Positions 47,825 to 60,441 of a DNA stretch of 64,000 nt are shown here, one piece after another. A program made the position numbers and the translations under genes. How positions within the stretch are numbered: position 1 is the first letter of the stretch; each line of letters begins with the position of its first letter. The stretch is from contig NC_037262.1 of assembly GCF_000002425.4 (NCBI RefSeq), forward strand, positions 9,971,968-10,035,967, written 5' to 3'. Origin of the DNA: Physcomitrium patens (Eukaryota; Streptophyta; Bryopsida; Funariales; Funariaceae). The notes under the pieces were generated by a model. The model searched no databases. It was not told the DNA's origin and saw nothing but the letters and a program-made list of their open reading frames with translations.

Positions 47825-49704
47825 AAAATTTTGTTATATAGGACCTTTGAATGTTATGATATGCCATTTCTTTCAAAATCTTTATATAATGACTTCTTAT
47901 TATTGATTGAAGTTTAACAAGTTATAAATCTATTTATAAGGTGAAATAATATGCAAGTTTATTAGTTGTAGATTCTTACTTAGTTCACCTACTCTCTATG
48001 ATATGATCTATAGGAATTATTCAAGGTCCAAGATAATAGAATCTATACTCATCTATCCATACACTCAGAAATGATTTGTTTACTAATACTTGAATACCTT
48101 CCAATGTACATTATTGGATATCAAAAGGACCAAAGATAATTGAAGAATAAAAAGAAAGAAAAAGTCAATAATATATTACAATGTGCCACTATTATCAAAA
48201 TAATAATGAATAAGAGAATAAATATCTATATAACCATAAAGCTTAGCAATTGGTATATATAAATAGATCTCATAAAGAACTTGAACAACTAAATGACTGA
48301 AGATCACCAAAGACTTTAGCAAATGCTTGTTTCTTTGAAAAATAAAAGAGTTCAACAATATTTCATACTTAGCAAGACATGTAAAATTATTTTTAATAAT
48401 TTTTTTATATAAATTATCAAAAAATATAATTATAGTAAAAAATAATATTCTTTTTTAAAATAGATTAATTATGCTTAAAATATAAAGTCAAGAAATGGCC
48501 TTATGAAAAGTCTAATCTATATTATTAATAAGAAAAATTAAAATTGACTCTATTATCACCTCTGATAATGTATTTTTAAAGATTACTTAATAGTATTGAA
48601 TTATATATTAATAATATGTGCTTTTACAATAGCAATTTATATTTACATTGTTAAAAGCAAAATGGATCAAATTTTGGCTAATATAAACAAAGGTGTTTAT
48701 ATATTTTATATTAAAGGGTAATTTACCATTGCATAAGAAGTTTATTGCCTATTGGAAGTAAAATTCTTTAATTTAGTCAAATGTCATGAAAATACAGTTG
48801 ACTTTTGAAGCTCAATTCAATTGTTGCTAAAAAATAGTTTTTCATTTAAATTAGATTCTTGTACGTAACATTTAAGAATAATTTTTTTGCATAATTTTTT
48901 TATACAAATGGCTCATGCATGCATGCCTTAGATTCTTAGTGACAATTCTTAAGCTATTTGGATTTAAAAAAAACACAAAAAAAACACTCACCATTGCCTT
49001 TAGTACTAATAAAGTTGTTGCAATAATTTTTGATGGAGATGTTACTTCTAATGGAAGTAATATCATTCTTCATATTATTAAAGGCCCTCTAATGAAGATT
49101 AATAAAATACATGGTACATATGATCTTCTTATTCTTTTTATTATATTTTTTATATAGAATATAGTTGGAATTTAAATATATCTTAAGAAAGAATAGAAAT
49201 AATAGAGTTCAACAACAATAATCATGGAAGAAGAACTTAAGCACAATAGATCCAAAAAAAGGACTTGGGTGTATAAAATGGATTATGCTTTGTTTAGCTT
49301 ATACTTCTATGAACCTAATAATGGCTTTGTTTATTATTGTGGAAGACTTTTCTAACAATATGCTATTGATCAAATGTGTCTTTTTTGGTTCCAATTTAAC
49401 CAATGTATAATTTGTATTGATTTGTTTAAAAATTTAATTAATCACCTATAAATTGATAGTAATTTGGTAAATTTAGATAAGTATATTCTTTGATTTTTTT
49501 TAATAAAAAGTGATAGATATATACACTAATGCTATCAAGATGCAATGAATATAATTAATTTTATAGAAAGCTAAATCTTTTTATTACCTTTATCTCTAAC
49601 CTAAATTGAACAAAACTTATAGAAAAATTATTGGAAGGATAAACAACAAAAGATAGTTTCAATTTGATCACAAAGGCATTCAAACAATTATTAAAATTAT
49701 TGTT
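47821..49704. other. AT-rich decayed DNA, no gene called
   Basis: Short AT-rich frames (48176-48358, 48872-49066, 48915-49157) have no recognisable domain. The first bases (TATAGGACCTTTGAA) resemble a scrap of a family B LTR. Confidence 0.4.
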
Positions 49705-50995
49705 ATATTATGTGAAAACTAACCTAAAAATATATTAAGTATCTAGTTATAGAAGGATTTGAATTTATCTTATAATTTGAATTATAATCCAAAGTAATAC
49801 ACTAGGTATTTAGAAATTTTCTTTGGAATTGTTGAACAATCTAAATAAGCTTATAATTATCTTAAATGCATCTTATCAAATTTTAAAAAATCTTATATAA
49901 ATCTGATTGTATTTTAATTAATTTTAAAATAATCTTTAAATAATCTTTGACACATTTCAAATAAATTCAAATAAATTCCTAATAAAATCCTCATTATATT
50001 TTAAAACCTAAATTCTACTCAAATCATAAATTCTAAATCCTAATCTTAATTCAATTCAAATTAAATCCTAATCAAATTCTAAATCATAAATCCTAGTTAA
50101 ATCTTAAGCAAATTAAAATCTCAATAATTAAAAATTTAATTATTGATTTAGATTCAAAATTTTCAAATCTTTAAATTATATAATTAAAAATAAGTATAAT
50201 TTTTTTTAAAGATCAAACTTACTAAACAAAAGATAAACCTCATAATCTGCTTAGATATTAGCTTGCCACCTTTTCTAAACTTAATATCAATCTCTTAGTA
50301 ATAATATTTCTTATATTTATCAACTAATTTCTTTTAAATTTTATAAAATTATTGGAGATTAAGTTTCTTATAAATATAAAAATTTATATTTCTATTTAAT
50401 TGGAAAATTACCGCAATTCTTAGAAATCTTCATTGATCTTCTAAACTCCAATTTTTAAAGACTTTAATATACTTAAATTTTTATAACCTTCAAATAATTT
50501 TTTTGATCAAGCTCAGACTTGTGATACACATCAAGAACAACTATAATCACATACCTACAAAATATCATCTATAGATCAACTACCAATCTCACAAAATTTT
50601 CCAAAGTATAAATCTTTTATATTTTCAAAAAGTCCAATGCCACCTTAAGATAATTTTAACTTTACAAAGCCTCTACAAAGTTATTACATACTCAAATCAT
50701 TCAAAATTACTGCTCAAAATTTTTTTTCTAGTTTTCTTTTTAAATTTTAATCTTCAATCAATAGAAAAAAACACTTGAATTACTGTGAATGTGTGATTTT
50801 GTACCTTAGAGTCTAAATTTGATCTTGATTTATAATTAATCCCCTTTGGATATCAATTCTTGTTTTTTTTTAAATAATTTTGTTGTAAATTATTCTTAAC
50901 TTATTTTTAAAGATGCCAATACTAGTTATTTTTCTTATCTAATTTATTTTTTCTTATTTATGGCTGTACAAAATAAGTAGAAGTTTATTTTGTAA
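49705..50995 (+). repeat. Family C repeat, uninterrupted copy
   Basis: Start block at 49710-49760 (AAAAATATATTAAGTATCTAG), AAATCCTAAT-type array at about 49900-50115, and the GTACCTTAGAGTCTAAATT / TTATGGCTGTACAAAATAA end region that matches 31670-31960. Confidence 0.62.
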
Positions 50996-53614
50996 AGAGG
51001 CAGCATTAGAACTTATTAATTTTATTATTTCTTTGACTATTATGTATAATTTTAGATTAATTTATTATATTATTTTTAAATAAGCTCTTTTATAAAATAA
51101 TCTTTTTTTTATTTCTTTTATCTAATAGTTGTATTATTACATGAAAATATTAGATATCTTTTTAACAAAAGATAGAATTCTTAGAAAAATATCTATATTA
51201 TTGAATTCCTGAAACATAGTCTATTACATATTCATCTCTTTATTATCTTTCATCATAAAATAAAAAATTCAAATCCATTTGACTAAAGTTTTGTTATTTT
51301 GGATGAAATTTCAAATATTGAGGCTCAATTCTAACTTTATGCTATTATCACAATTGTATGGTTTACTAATCCTATGAACATGTCAACTAGATGTTCTATG
51401 CATGATAGATGGTGTTTGTCAAAAAAAATATTTAAATAAAATTTAAAATAAGATTTTAAAATAATAATGGATGTCCTATTAATTATAAGAAAAAAATTAC
51501 AAAATTATATTTGTAGGAATCAAAGTTCTAGACAACTAATAGCTAATTCCTCACAATCTATTTCATTGGCATATTTTTTATTGCTACATTAATGTTGAAA
51601 TGTATTTTACAATAAATATTATAAAATAAGTTTATAGATATGTTTATGAAGAACATAACCATATAATTTTTTCATTGCTAATTCCTTTGTAGTAAGAAGA
51701 TAATGTAGAAGTCTTGAACAAGATTAAATAATATATGATGTTACCAAAAGAACATTGGAGAATATTTAATTTTAAGCTTTAATGTAAAAGCCACAATGTT
51801 TAATGGTTGCAAGTCTATCTTCTAAATCTATACACTATATACTATGAACCTAATGGAAATCTAAATAATGTATTGGTTGGAAAAATACAAATAATATTAA
51901 TAGAATTATTTAAAATATGTGAAAACAATGATGCAACCAAAATCGTTTTTTATATCAAATTTTTAAAGCACCACATATAAAAGAAAAAACATTGGCTTAA
52001 AAGAATCCATGATGGAGACGAAATTGTTAAACAAATGTATAGTTGCAAGTTATTTCAAAGAAAATAATATTATTTGTACTTATTCTTGCTCTACATTCAT
52101 TATTTTCATTCTTTTGAACATCTCCAAATATTTGATTATATGCTCTATCTTTAATTTTAAGATGCAACCAATGCCCATTATTAATTTGGAAGATAACACA
52201 AAATCACTTTGTATAATAAATAACATTATTAACAAAAAAATACTAATTATAATATAATTATTTTTTATCCAAGTTTTTTATTTTTAGAAATCCTTCAAAT
52301 ATTAAAAATTTGTGAAATACAAATATTGTATCTATGATTAAAGATTTTATTTTTTATTTATATTTGCAACAAAATCTTATTGCTCTAAATCATCTTGTTG
52401 CCATTGTTAAAGCTTTATTAGGCATTTAATCACATCTTTTATAAATAAAAAATATTTTATTGAGTTTTTGGATCTACTTCATTTAAATAAATGGATTGTC
52501 AATCAATCAATACTTATTTAAGGTGACAAATTCTTTATAAGCTATATGTCATATGATTTGTTGAAATAAATATAGTTTTAAATATAATTCTATTATTATA
52601 TAATAAGAAATAAGTTATATACAATATAATTATTATTATTAGAAAAATATCAATTATAATATATTTTTTTTTTTATTGATGGTCTTAATGATATATGAAA
52701 TACATTTATTTACAAAATATTTTTAGCCTATTATATGAAAAATGATTAAATTTCTATAGCTATTATTTCTTTTGGCATTCTAGCATTACTATTTCTAAGT
52801 AGAAAAATAAATGATTCCACTTTTAAGATCTTCTTTAATCTTAATGACCACATAAATTGTAGCATTACAAAAGAATTAAAACTAGAAAGATTGTTTAATC
52901 TTGCTAAGATATTTATATGGCATAAAGCTTCAATAATCAAGAAGCCAACCTTTAAAGTTGTAGATAGGTTGCTTTGTAATATAACCAATATTGATTAGTT
53001 ATTTGGTGAAAAACATTCTATGTTAAATAAGAATATTTTGACAAATTTTGTTGATTCTCCTTCATTGTATAAGAGTACAAATTATTAATAAGCTTGAATT
53101 TTTCTTATTTATGGCTATTTTTATAAAAAATATAACTTGTAACTAATATAAAATTATATCAAGTTAATAGATAAAAAAAATAGATCCTTTGCAAAATATT
53201 TACTTTGTATTGGCAAAAAATAAAAAAAATTTTATTATAATATAATAAAAAATATAATTTATATGCTTGAAGAAATTTCTATTTTTAAAACCATTGGTTT
53301 ATTAATTTAAAAAATCTATAGTAATCTTACTAACAATGCCAATAATCACATAAACATTATAAATTGCACAATATTATCTACCATGAATTTATTTTTTGAT
53401 ACATTCAATCTCTAAAGCTTACAAAACATTCTTGGTGAAAAGATAGATTTTTTTTTATATATATTCAATTTTCTACGATAAAAATGGTAATCATATAATC
53501 TACTTAGTTGATTTTTTTTTAATTTTTTTTTATAAATGGATTGCCATGTCATTTATTAAAATTGAAGGTATGGAGTTCTATAATCATATATTTTATTTAG
53601 CTATCTCTATATTG

Positions 53615-53618
<4 letters not shown>
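50996..53618. other. AT-rich decayed DNA, no gene called
   Basis: About 2.6 kb with only short, compositionally biased frames (for example 52009-52257 plus and 52746-52988 minus). No domain recognised. Confidence 0.4.

Positions 53619-53660
<42 letters not shown>
53619..53660. repeat. (TA)n microsatellite
   Basis: About 21 TA units directly before the 5' LTR of element 5. Confidence 0.9.
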
Positions 53661-53663
<3 letters not shown>

Positions 53664-54251
53664 TATCATGGATATATACATGTAAACTAATAATTACCTA
53701 CATGATTAGATAAAAGTAGATAAAAATAGGTTAATTCCATTATATCTTCTATAAAAGCTTCGTAGAAGCTTTATAGATGCTATTTTGACTTTGTAGATGT
53801 CTATAATTGACTTTATAGATGTCTATAATTGACTTTGTAGATGTCTATAATTAACTTTTTAGGTTAGAAATGTAGTCAATAAGTTGACCATGTGTCATAC
53901 ATGTTGGTAGCTTGAAGAACAAACTAACTATGTGGCCCACACATAAAAAACTTGCCTTCTAGGCTAAGACATGTATCTTGCAAAGTTAACATATATTAGA
54001 GATCCTATAGAATATTGCCACTTAGCTTCTAATTAGATAGTATATATAGAAGCAAGAATGAAGCCCTCTTCACTCTTCTCAATTCTTTTCTTCCTTCTAG
54101 TCTAGATTCAAGAGTCTCTAGTTTCTTTATCTTTTAGCAATATCCATTCCAATTTTTTTTAATATATATATTATTTTATTTCTATTTTTTTACTTTTTTT
54201 TTATATAGATTTGTCAAGCTTATATATCTTTTCCAGTTCATATCTTTGACA
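53664..54251 (+). repeat. Element 5 5' LTR
   Basis: 588 bp, similar to 58672-59225. Begins TATCATGG (TGTCACGG in element 3) and ends TTTGACA. A 17-19 bp unit with TTGACTTTGTAGATGTCTA is tripled near 53785-53850, which adds length. Confidence 0.85.
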
Positions 54252-54439
54252 AATTGATAAGAGTATACTTATAATATTAGAGCTTTGTGTTCTCTTGATT
54301 AAAAGTGAATTATTTTTTTTTCTTGATAAGACATAAGTGTATTAGAAATTATAGATTATCCTCTTTTAAACTAATATTGTTCTTGATTTTTTTTTCTCAA
54401 GTCCTTTCTTTTATTTATCTTTAACAATATTAGTAATTT

Positions 54440-55440
54440 TTTTTTCAAGTATTATCATAGCAGAGCTTGTTGAAATAAAGAATATAATGGCACAAATGTA
54501 AGAGCAATTGAGGGAGTTGATGCTTGTAATGCATTAACTTAATTTTTTATCTTAAAGATCAACAAGAATAGCAGGAAGTGAAGATATAGATATGATTGGA
54601 GATGCTTCAACATTTGTATCAAATCATATTCCTTTTTCTATAATAAAACATCCTTTCAATACCAAACAACCAAGAGTTGCTCTGTTTGAGAAGTTTGATG
54701 GCATAAGATCTAAGTTTTGAGGATTTATCAATCAAGTACAACTTGTGGTTGAACTTCAAACCCAAAGATATCCAACTTCAGGATCATAAGTTAGATTTAT
54801 TGATATACTTCTTTTAGATTTAGTATTATTATGATTTTTTTATCTTTTTTTGAATGAAAAGATGCAATATTGGATAATTTTGAGGCTTTTTTGGCAAAGT
54901 TTTGATCCATGTATAGAGAACATAATACAACTTGTGTTGCAACCAACAAGATCCATATTTTGTGACAAAGCAATTAATTCGTAATATTATATGTTTTATA
55001 ATTTTGACAACTTGTAACTAATATTAAGTGGGATGATGTTGTACTTATTAGCCAATTTTTCTATAAATTATAATATGAAGTAAAGAAATTGATGCTCAAC
55101 TTACTTGATCTTCAAACATTGAATTAAACAATTGACTTTGCTATGAAGTGTAATAATTGACTTTTTGAATTTTGATTTGACAGTCAGATAAGTGAATTTC
55201 AACATTACTATAATTGAATGGCAATACCAACACCTCTTCAATACATACATTTGGAAGTAGAGGATATGTAAATTAATGTAGTATGTTTTAAACTTCTTAA
55301 TGAATAAAAAAAGACTTATCATTGTCATGAAGGATTGTGCTTATATTATAGAGAACATAAGCCTACTACTCAATATTATCTAAAGAAGTGATAAAATTAT
55401 AAAATCAAGAGTACAAATGTCAGAAAAGATAATATATTAA
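54440..55440 (+). pseudogene. Element 5 gag relic
   Basis: Follows element 3 gag nearly codon by codon with many C-to-T and G-to-A changes (for example LFEKFDGIRSKF near 54690, against LPEKFDGTRLKF). The zinc knuckle near 55335-55380 has lost ligands. Multiple stops. Confidence 0.82.
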
Positions 55441-56286
55441 AAAATAAATTTATCTAGTTATAATAGGAATCATGTGGCTAGAATCTTATAAAATACCTAA
55501 TAAAGGTCCTATTCTCTCCTTAGAACCATCTCTTTCTTTTATACTAAATATTATTTTAGGATCTAAACGTTACAAAGCCTTTGTCTTATTAGATTTAAGA
55601 GCTTTAGCATTTTTCTTAGATGAAGAATTTGCTAAAAGACTTAACAAAACTTTATTGGAGAAAACTAAATATATTCATGTAGAAGTCATAGATGATTGTC
55701 CATTATCTTTTAGAGATGTTACTTATGAAATCCTTTCTGTAGAAGTAATAACCAATAGTCATAATAGCTATGTGATGTATAGTATCATTAGATCTCTCTT
55801 TAATCCAATTATTTTAGGCTTATTGTAGTTAAAAAAATATAATCCTTGAGTGGATTGGATTTCTTGTATTTTCAACTTTTCTAAAAATATTAAAAAGCGT
55901 ATAATTAATCAAGTAAAAAATCACAAATCTAGATAATTAAACATGTATTTGTAGGTACAAGAGCTTTCTTGCATATTGCAAAAGAAGTATCACCTTGTAT
56001 CATTTATGCCACACTCATTTCTAATGGTACAAAGCCTTCAAGTGGCATTCCAAGCCAATATCAAGAATTTAAAGATGTATTTGAAAAAAAGAATGTAGAT
56101 ACTCTTCCAAAATATCATTCCTATAACTGCTCAATTGACTTTCAAGAAAGAGCACAACTAGTATTTGGACCAATGTATAATTTATCACAAAATAAGTTGG
56201 CTAAATTCAAAGAGTATATTAAAGAAAATCTAGCCAAGAACTTCATATATCATTCTAAATCTCTAGCAAAAATCTCAATTCCATTT

Positions 56287-56292
56287 GTAAAG

Positions 56293-56323
<31 letters not shown>
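56287..56323 (+). repeat. Poly-A run inside element 5 RT
   Basis: About 36 A in place of the AAGAAAAAAGATGG found in element 3, that is, a slipped and expanded A-rich codon run. Confidence 0.85.
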
Positions 56324-56325
<2 letters not shown>

Positions 56326-56477
56326 ATTGTAGATGTTTGTTGATTATCGAAGATTCAACAAGATCACTATCAAGAATAAGTACCTACTACCTTTAATATC
56401 TGGACTTCTTAATGAGTTGAATCATGCTAAGATCTATACAAAAATAGATCTATAAAGAACATACAATCTGGTATTAA

Positions 56478-56508
56478 AAATAAAATAAAATAAAATAAAA
56501 TAAATAAA
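56478..56508 (+). repeat. (AAAAT)n-like repeat inside element 5 RT
   Basis: AAAATAAAATAAAAT-type repeat in place of the IKEGDE codons of RT, just before EWKIAF. Confidence 0.8.
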
Positions 56509-58671
56509 ATGAATGGAAGATTGCATTTTGAACTAGATATGAACATTTTAAATATAATGTCATGCCCTTTGGACTTACAAATGTATCAACAACTTTTCAA
56601 TATCTTATGAATGATATTTTTTGAGAGTTTTAGGATGATTTTGTTATTTGTTATCTAGACAACATCTTGATCTATTTTAAGAATAGAGAAGAACATAAAC
56701 TTTATGTTTATCATGTGTTATAAATTTTAAGAAATTGGGGATTCAATGTGAAGATAGAAAAGTGTATATTCTTCACTACTCAAATTGACTTCTTAGGTTA
56801 CATCATTTCAAATAATAGACTTATGATGGATCTTAAGAAAGTTTAAACTATTACAGATGAGAAGATCTCAAAAGTAGTATGAGATATCTAATGTTTTTTG
56901 GAATTTGTTAATTACTATCAGATCTTTATCAAAGAATTTTCTTGAGTTGCACATCTACTTAAATGTTTGACTTGTAAAGACAAACTTCAGTGGAATCAAG
57001 GAGTGGAAGTAACATTTGAAGCTTTAAAGATAGCCTTTGTTTCTGCACCAATCTTGTATTATGTTGACTTTTTCAAGTTATTTTTTATGGAAACAAATGA
57101 TAAACTTCACCTAGTAGCTTTTTATTCCAAAAAATTTTCAATAGCTGAGATTAACTATGAGATCCATGATAAAAAGCTTTTTCCAATCAGGGATTTTTTT
57201 TAAGATGATATATCGACTTTAAAAATAACAAGATTTGTTAGAAGTCTTTTTTAGACATTCTAATTTTATATCAAAAAAAAAATACATCTTTTGATCAACA
57301 AAGAATGATTTTTTTAAAGTTGGAGTATTTTTATCTCCAAGTAATGAAATCAACATTGACTATTGATTCAACCTTTGTCAAAAAAATTTAATCAAGTATG
57401 TCTTCTCATCTTCTTATTGATGATATTAAGAATCTTTTTTTCAAGTCTCATAATATTTTAAAATTAAAATTTAAAAAAAATCTACTCTATATCAAAGGAT
57501 GCCTATATGTTCTAAAAAAAAAAATACGTTTATGTATTTTTTAAGCATGCCATGATTTTCCAACAGCTATATATTTTGGATACAAGAAGACTTCAAAGCT
57601 AATATCTAGAGATTTTTGGTGGCTACAAATGTGGAAGGCAATCAAAGATTTTGTTCAATGATGTGATATTTGCTCAAGATCAAAAACTTCCTATCATTAA
57701 CCTTACCATGAACTTTTGTTTCTATGGATTTTATCACAGATCTTTTGGTCTCAAGTTTGTATGATTCTATATTTGTGATAATGGTTTGTTTTACAAAGAT
57801 GGTACATTTTGTACTATGTACAAAATCTATCACATGTGAAGAAATAGCCAAGCTTTTTTTTGACAATATCTGTCAATTTTATAGATTGTCCAAGGGTATT
57901 ATATCACATAAGGAGACTCAATTCATATCAAGATTTTAAAGAATCCTTTTTAAGATTTTAAAGATAGATATAAAGCTATCTTTGGCCTTTTATCCTCAAA
58001 TTAATCAATAGACAAAGTATGTAAACCAATTTTTAGAACAATACTTAAGGTGTACGATCAATTATCAACAAGATAATTGAAAAACCCTCTTACCATTGAT
58101 AAAGTTTGCTTATATCAATACAATGCATTCTTCTATACAGCAAACATCTTTTTTTGTCAATTATGGTTACCATCTATGATTTGATACTTTTAACTTTCAA
58201 AAGTTGACAATCCTATAGAAAAAGATTTGAAAAATTTTTTGTCAGAGCTACATGCAACAATGAAGGTGCAATTAAAGGAAGCTCCAAAATGACAAAGGAT
58301 CAATATGGATGCCTATTAAAAATAACAACTACAATTTAATGTAGTTGACAAGGTATGATTATTTTGTTGTAACATCAACAATACTCATCCTTGCAATAAG
58401 TTGGACTACCATAGAATTGAACCTTTTCTTATTTGTGGGCTAATCAATTCAGTTTCTTATCAATTACATCTACTAGAGTCAATAAAGATCCATCTTGTAT
58501 TCTATTTATCTCTTTTTGAATCATATAAGACTGTGAATATACCAAGAAGAAGAAAAGTTCCACATCCTCTAATAGAAGTAGACAATAATGAAGAGTTTGA
58601 AGTGAAAGAAATTCTAGACTTAAGGTGGCACCAAAATAAATTGAAATATCTTCTCCATTAGTACAAATATG

Positions 58672-59225
58672 TGTCACGGCCATAATCATGTAAGCTAATA
58701 ATTACATATAGAAATAGGTAGAAGTAAGTAAAAGTAGATAAAAGTAAGTTAATTCTATAATATTTAATATAAAAGCTTCCTAGAAACTTCTTAGATGCTG
58801 CTTTGACTTCATAGATGTCTTTAATTGACTTTTTGGATTAAAAACGTGGTCAACAAGTTGGCCATGTGCCACACATGTTGTTAGCTTGAAGATCAAGCTA
58901 ACTATGTGGCCCACACGTAGAAAAACTTGCCTTGTAAGTCAAGGCATGTGTCCTACAAAGTCAACACATATTGGAGGTCCTATAGAACGTTGCCACGTAG
59001 CCCCTAGTTAGATAGTATACATAGAGACAAGAGTGAAGGCTTCTTCACTCTTGTCAACTCCTTTCTTGCTTCTAGTCCAGGTTCAAGAGTCTTTGGTTTC
59101 TTGTCTTGTGGCAATAGCCATTTCAGTTTCCTTTTTTAATATACCTACTTGTTTATATTTTGACTTATTATATCGAGATAGCCTTTTTGTGTATATTTTC
59201 CCTCATCGAGTCTTTGTCCTTGACA
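58672..59225 (+). repeat. Element 3 5' LTR
   Basis: 554 bp, TG...CA ends, same length class as element 1. Contains ACGT cores at about 58844, 58916 and 58995 and a TATA-like TAGTATACATAG near 59013. No heat-shock-element-like array. Confidence 0.92.
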
Positions 59226-59248
59226 GATTGACAAGAGTACACTTATAA

Positions 59249-59257
59249 TATCAGAGC
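59249..59257 (+). promoter_or_regulatory. Primer-binding-site-like TATCAGAGC of element 3
   Basis: Core of the initiator-Met-tRNA site, 23 nt inside the LTR end; the spacer GATTGACAAGAGTACA is shared with element 1. Confidence 0.6.
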
Positions 59258-59436
59258 TTTATTTTTCTTGAGTAAGAGTGGATTACCCCTTTCTCTTGAC
59301 AAGACATAAGCATATTAGAAGTTTGCGGATTACCCACTTCTAAACTGATATTGTTCTTAGTATCTTCTTTGTTATCAAGTCTTTCTTTTTTTTTGTCTTG
59401 AGCAGTATCAAACAAATTTTTCTTCTTAGTGTCATT

Positions 59437-60441
59437 ATGGCAAAGCTTGTTGAAATGAAGAGTGCAATGGCACAAATGCAAGAGCAAATGAGGGAGTTAA
59501 TGCTTGCAATGCATCAACTCAATTCACCAACATAGGAAAGAACAAGAATAGCAGAAAGTGGGGATATAGAGATGATTGGAGCTGCTTCAACATCTACAAC
59601 AAATCACGTTCCTTCTCCAATTGTACAACACCCTATAAGCACTAGAGAACCAAGAATTGCCTTACCCGAGAAATTTGATGGTACGAGATTAAAGTTTCGA
59701 GGGTTCATCAATCAAGTACAATTGGCAATTGAACTTCAACCGCAAAGCTATCCAACTCCAGGATCACAAGTCAGGTTTATTGGCACTCTACTTTCTGGTT
59801 CTGCATTATCGTGGTTTTCGTCTTTTCTTGAACAACGAAATCCAATATTGGACAATTTGGAAGTTTTTTTGGCGGAGTTTCAATCTATGTATGGTGAACA
59901 CGATGCAACTCGTGTTGCAACAAATAAGATCCGAATTCTACAACAAAGAAATCGCTCAGTAATAGTGTATGCTTCATAATTTCGACAACTTGCAATTGAC
60001 ATCAAGTGGGATGATGCTGCACTCATCAGTCAATTTCTTTATGGATTGCAATATGAAGTAAAGAAATTGATGCTCAACTTACCTGATCCTCAAACTTTGA
60101 GTCAAGCAATCGATTTTGCGGTAAAATGTGATAATCGACTTTTCGAATTTTGATCCGAGAATCATTCACGGGAACCTCAATGTTATTACTCAATGGCAAC
60201 ATCAACATCTTTGCCAAACGTACATTCGGAAGTAGAAGACATGCAAATTGACGCAGTACGTTTTAAACCCCTAACTGAGCAATAAAAGATTTGTCGTCGT
60301 CAAAAAGGATTATGTTTATATTGCGGAGAACCTAAGCACACTGCTCAACATTGTCCAAAGAAACGACGCAACTATAAAATGAGGGGTACGACGGTCAAAG
60401 AAGACAACATGTCAGAAAACGGATTCGTCCAGCTACAATAG
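59437..60441 (+). pseudogene. Element 3 gag (four internal stops)
   Basis: ATG at 59437 and one frame of 334 codons to TAG at 60439-60441 with no frameshift; stops at 59533, 59977, 60151 and 60283. N-terminal coiled part (MKSAMAQMQEQMRELMLAM), capsid-like block with LPEKFDGTRLKFRGFI near 59662, and an intact CCHC zinc knuckle CLYCGEPKHTAQHC at 60313-60354. GAA AAC at 60415-60420 stands six codons before the stop. The pol frame (-1) is open across this end from 60378. The stop at 59533 stands where element 1 has a Gln codon. Confidence 0.9.

Larger units (their letters stand above)
53664..58671 (+). mobile_element. Element 5: heavily decayed family B element, interrupted by element 3
   Basis: 5' LTR 53664-54251, PBS-like TATTAGAGC, gag, protease, RT, RNase H, integrase and part of the chromodomain, all in the order of element 3 and all shifted to AT. 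Homology ends at 58671 in the chromodomain, exactly where the 5' LTR of element 3 begins. The rest would lie beyond the window. Confidence 0.86.
55472..58671 (+). pseudogene. Element 5 pol relic (protease to partial chromodomain)
   Basis: Protease at 55472-55828 (LLDLRALAFFLDEEFAKR; the DSG of intact copies is lost apart from Asp), RT from about 55969 with a poly-A run replacing part of the KKKDG motif, RNase H at 56967-57203 (LQWNQGVEVTFEALK, METN), integrase zinc and core at about 57550-58060 (DFITDLLVSSLYDSIF), GPF-like module near 58425, and the chromodomain start near 58575-58660 (NNEEFEVKEILDLRWHQNKL). Numerous stops and frame changes. The last chromodomain residues before the break are KYLLH. 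Confidence 0.86.
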
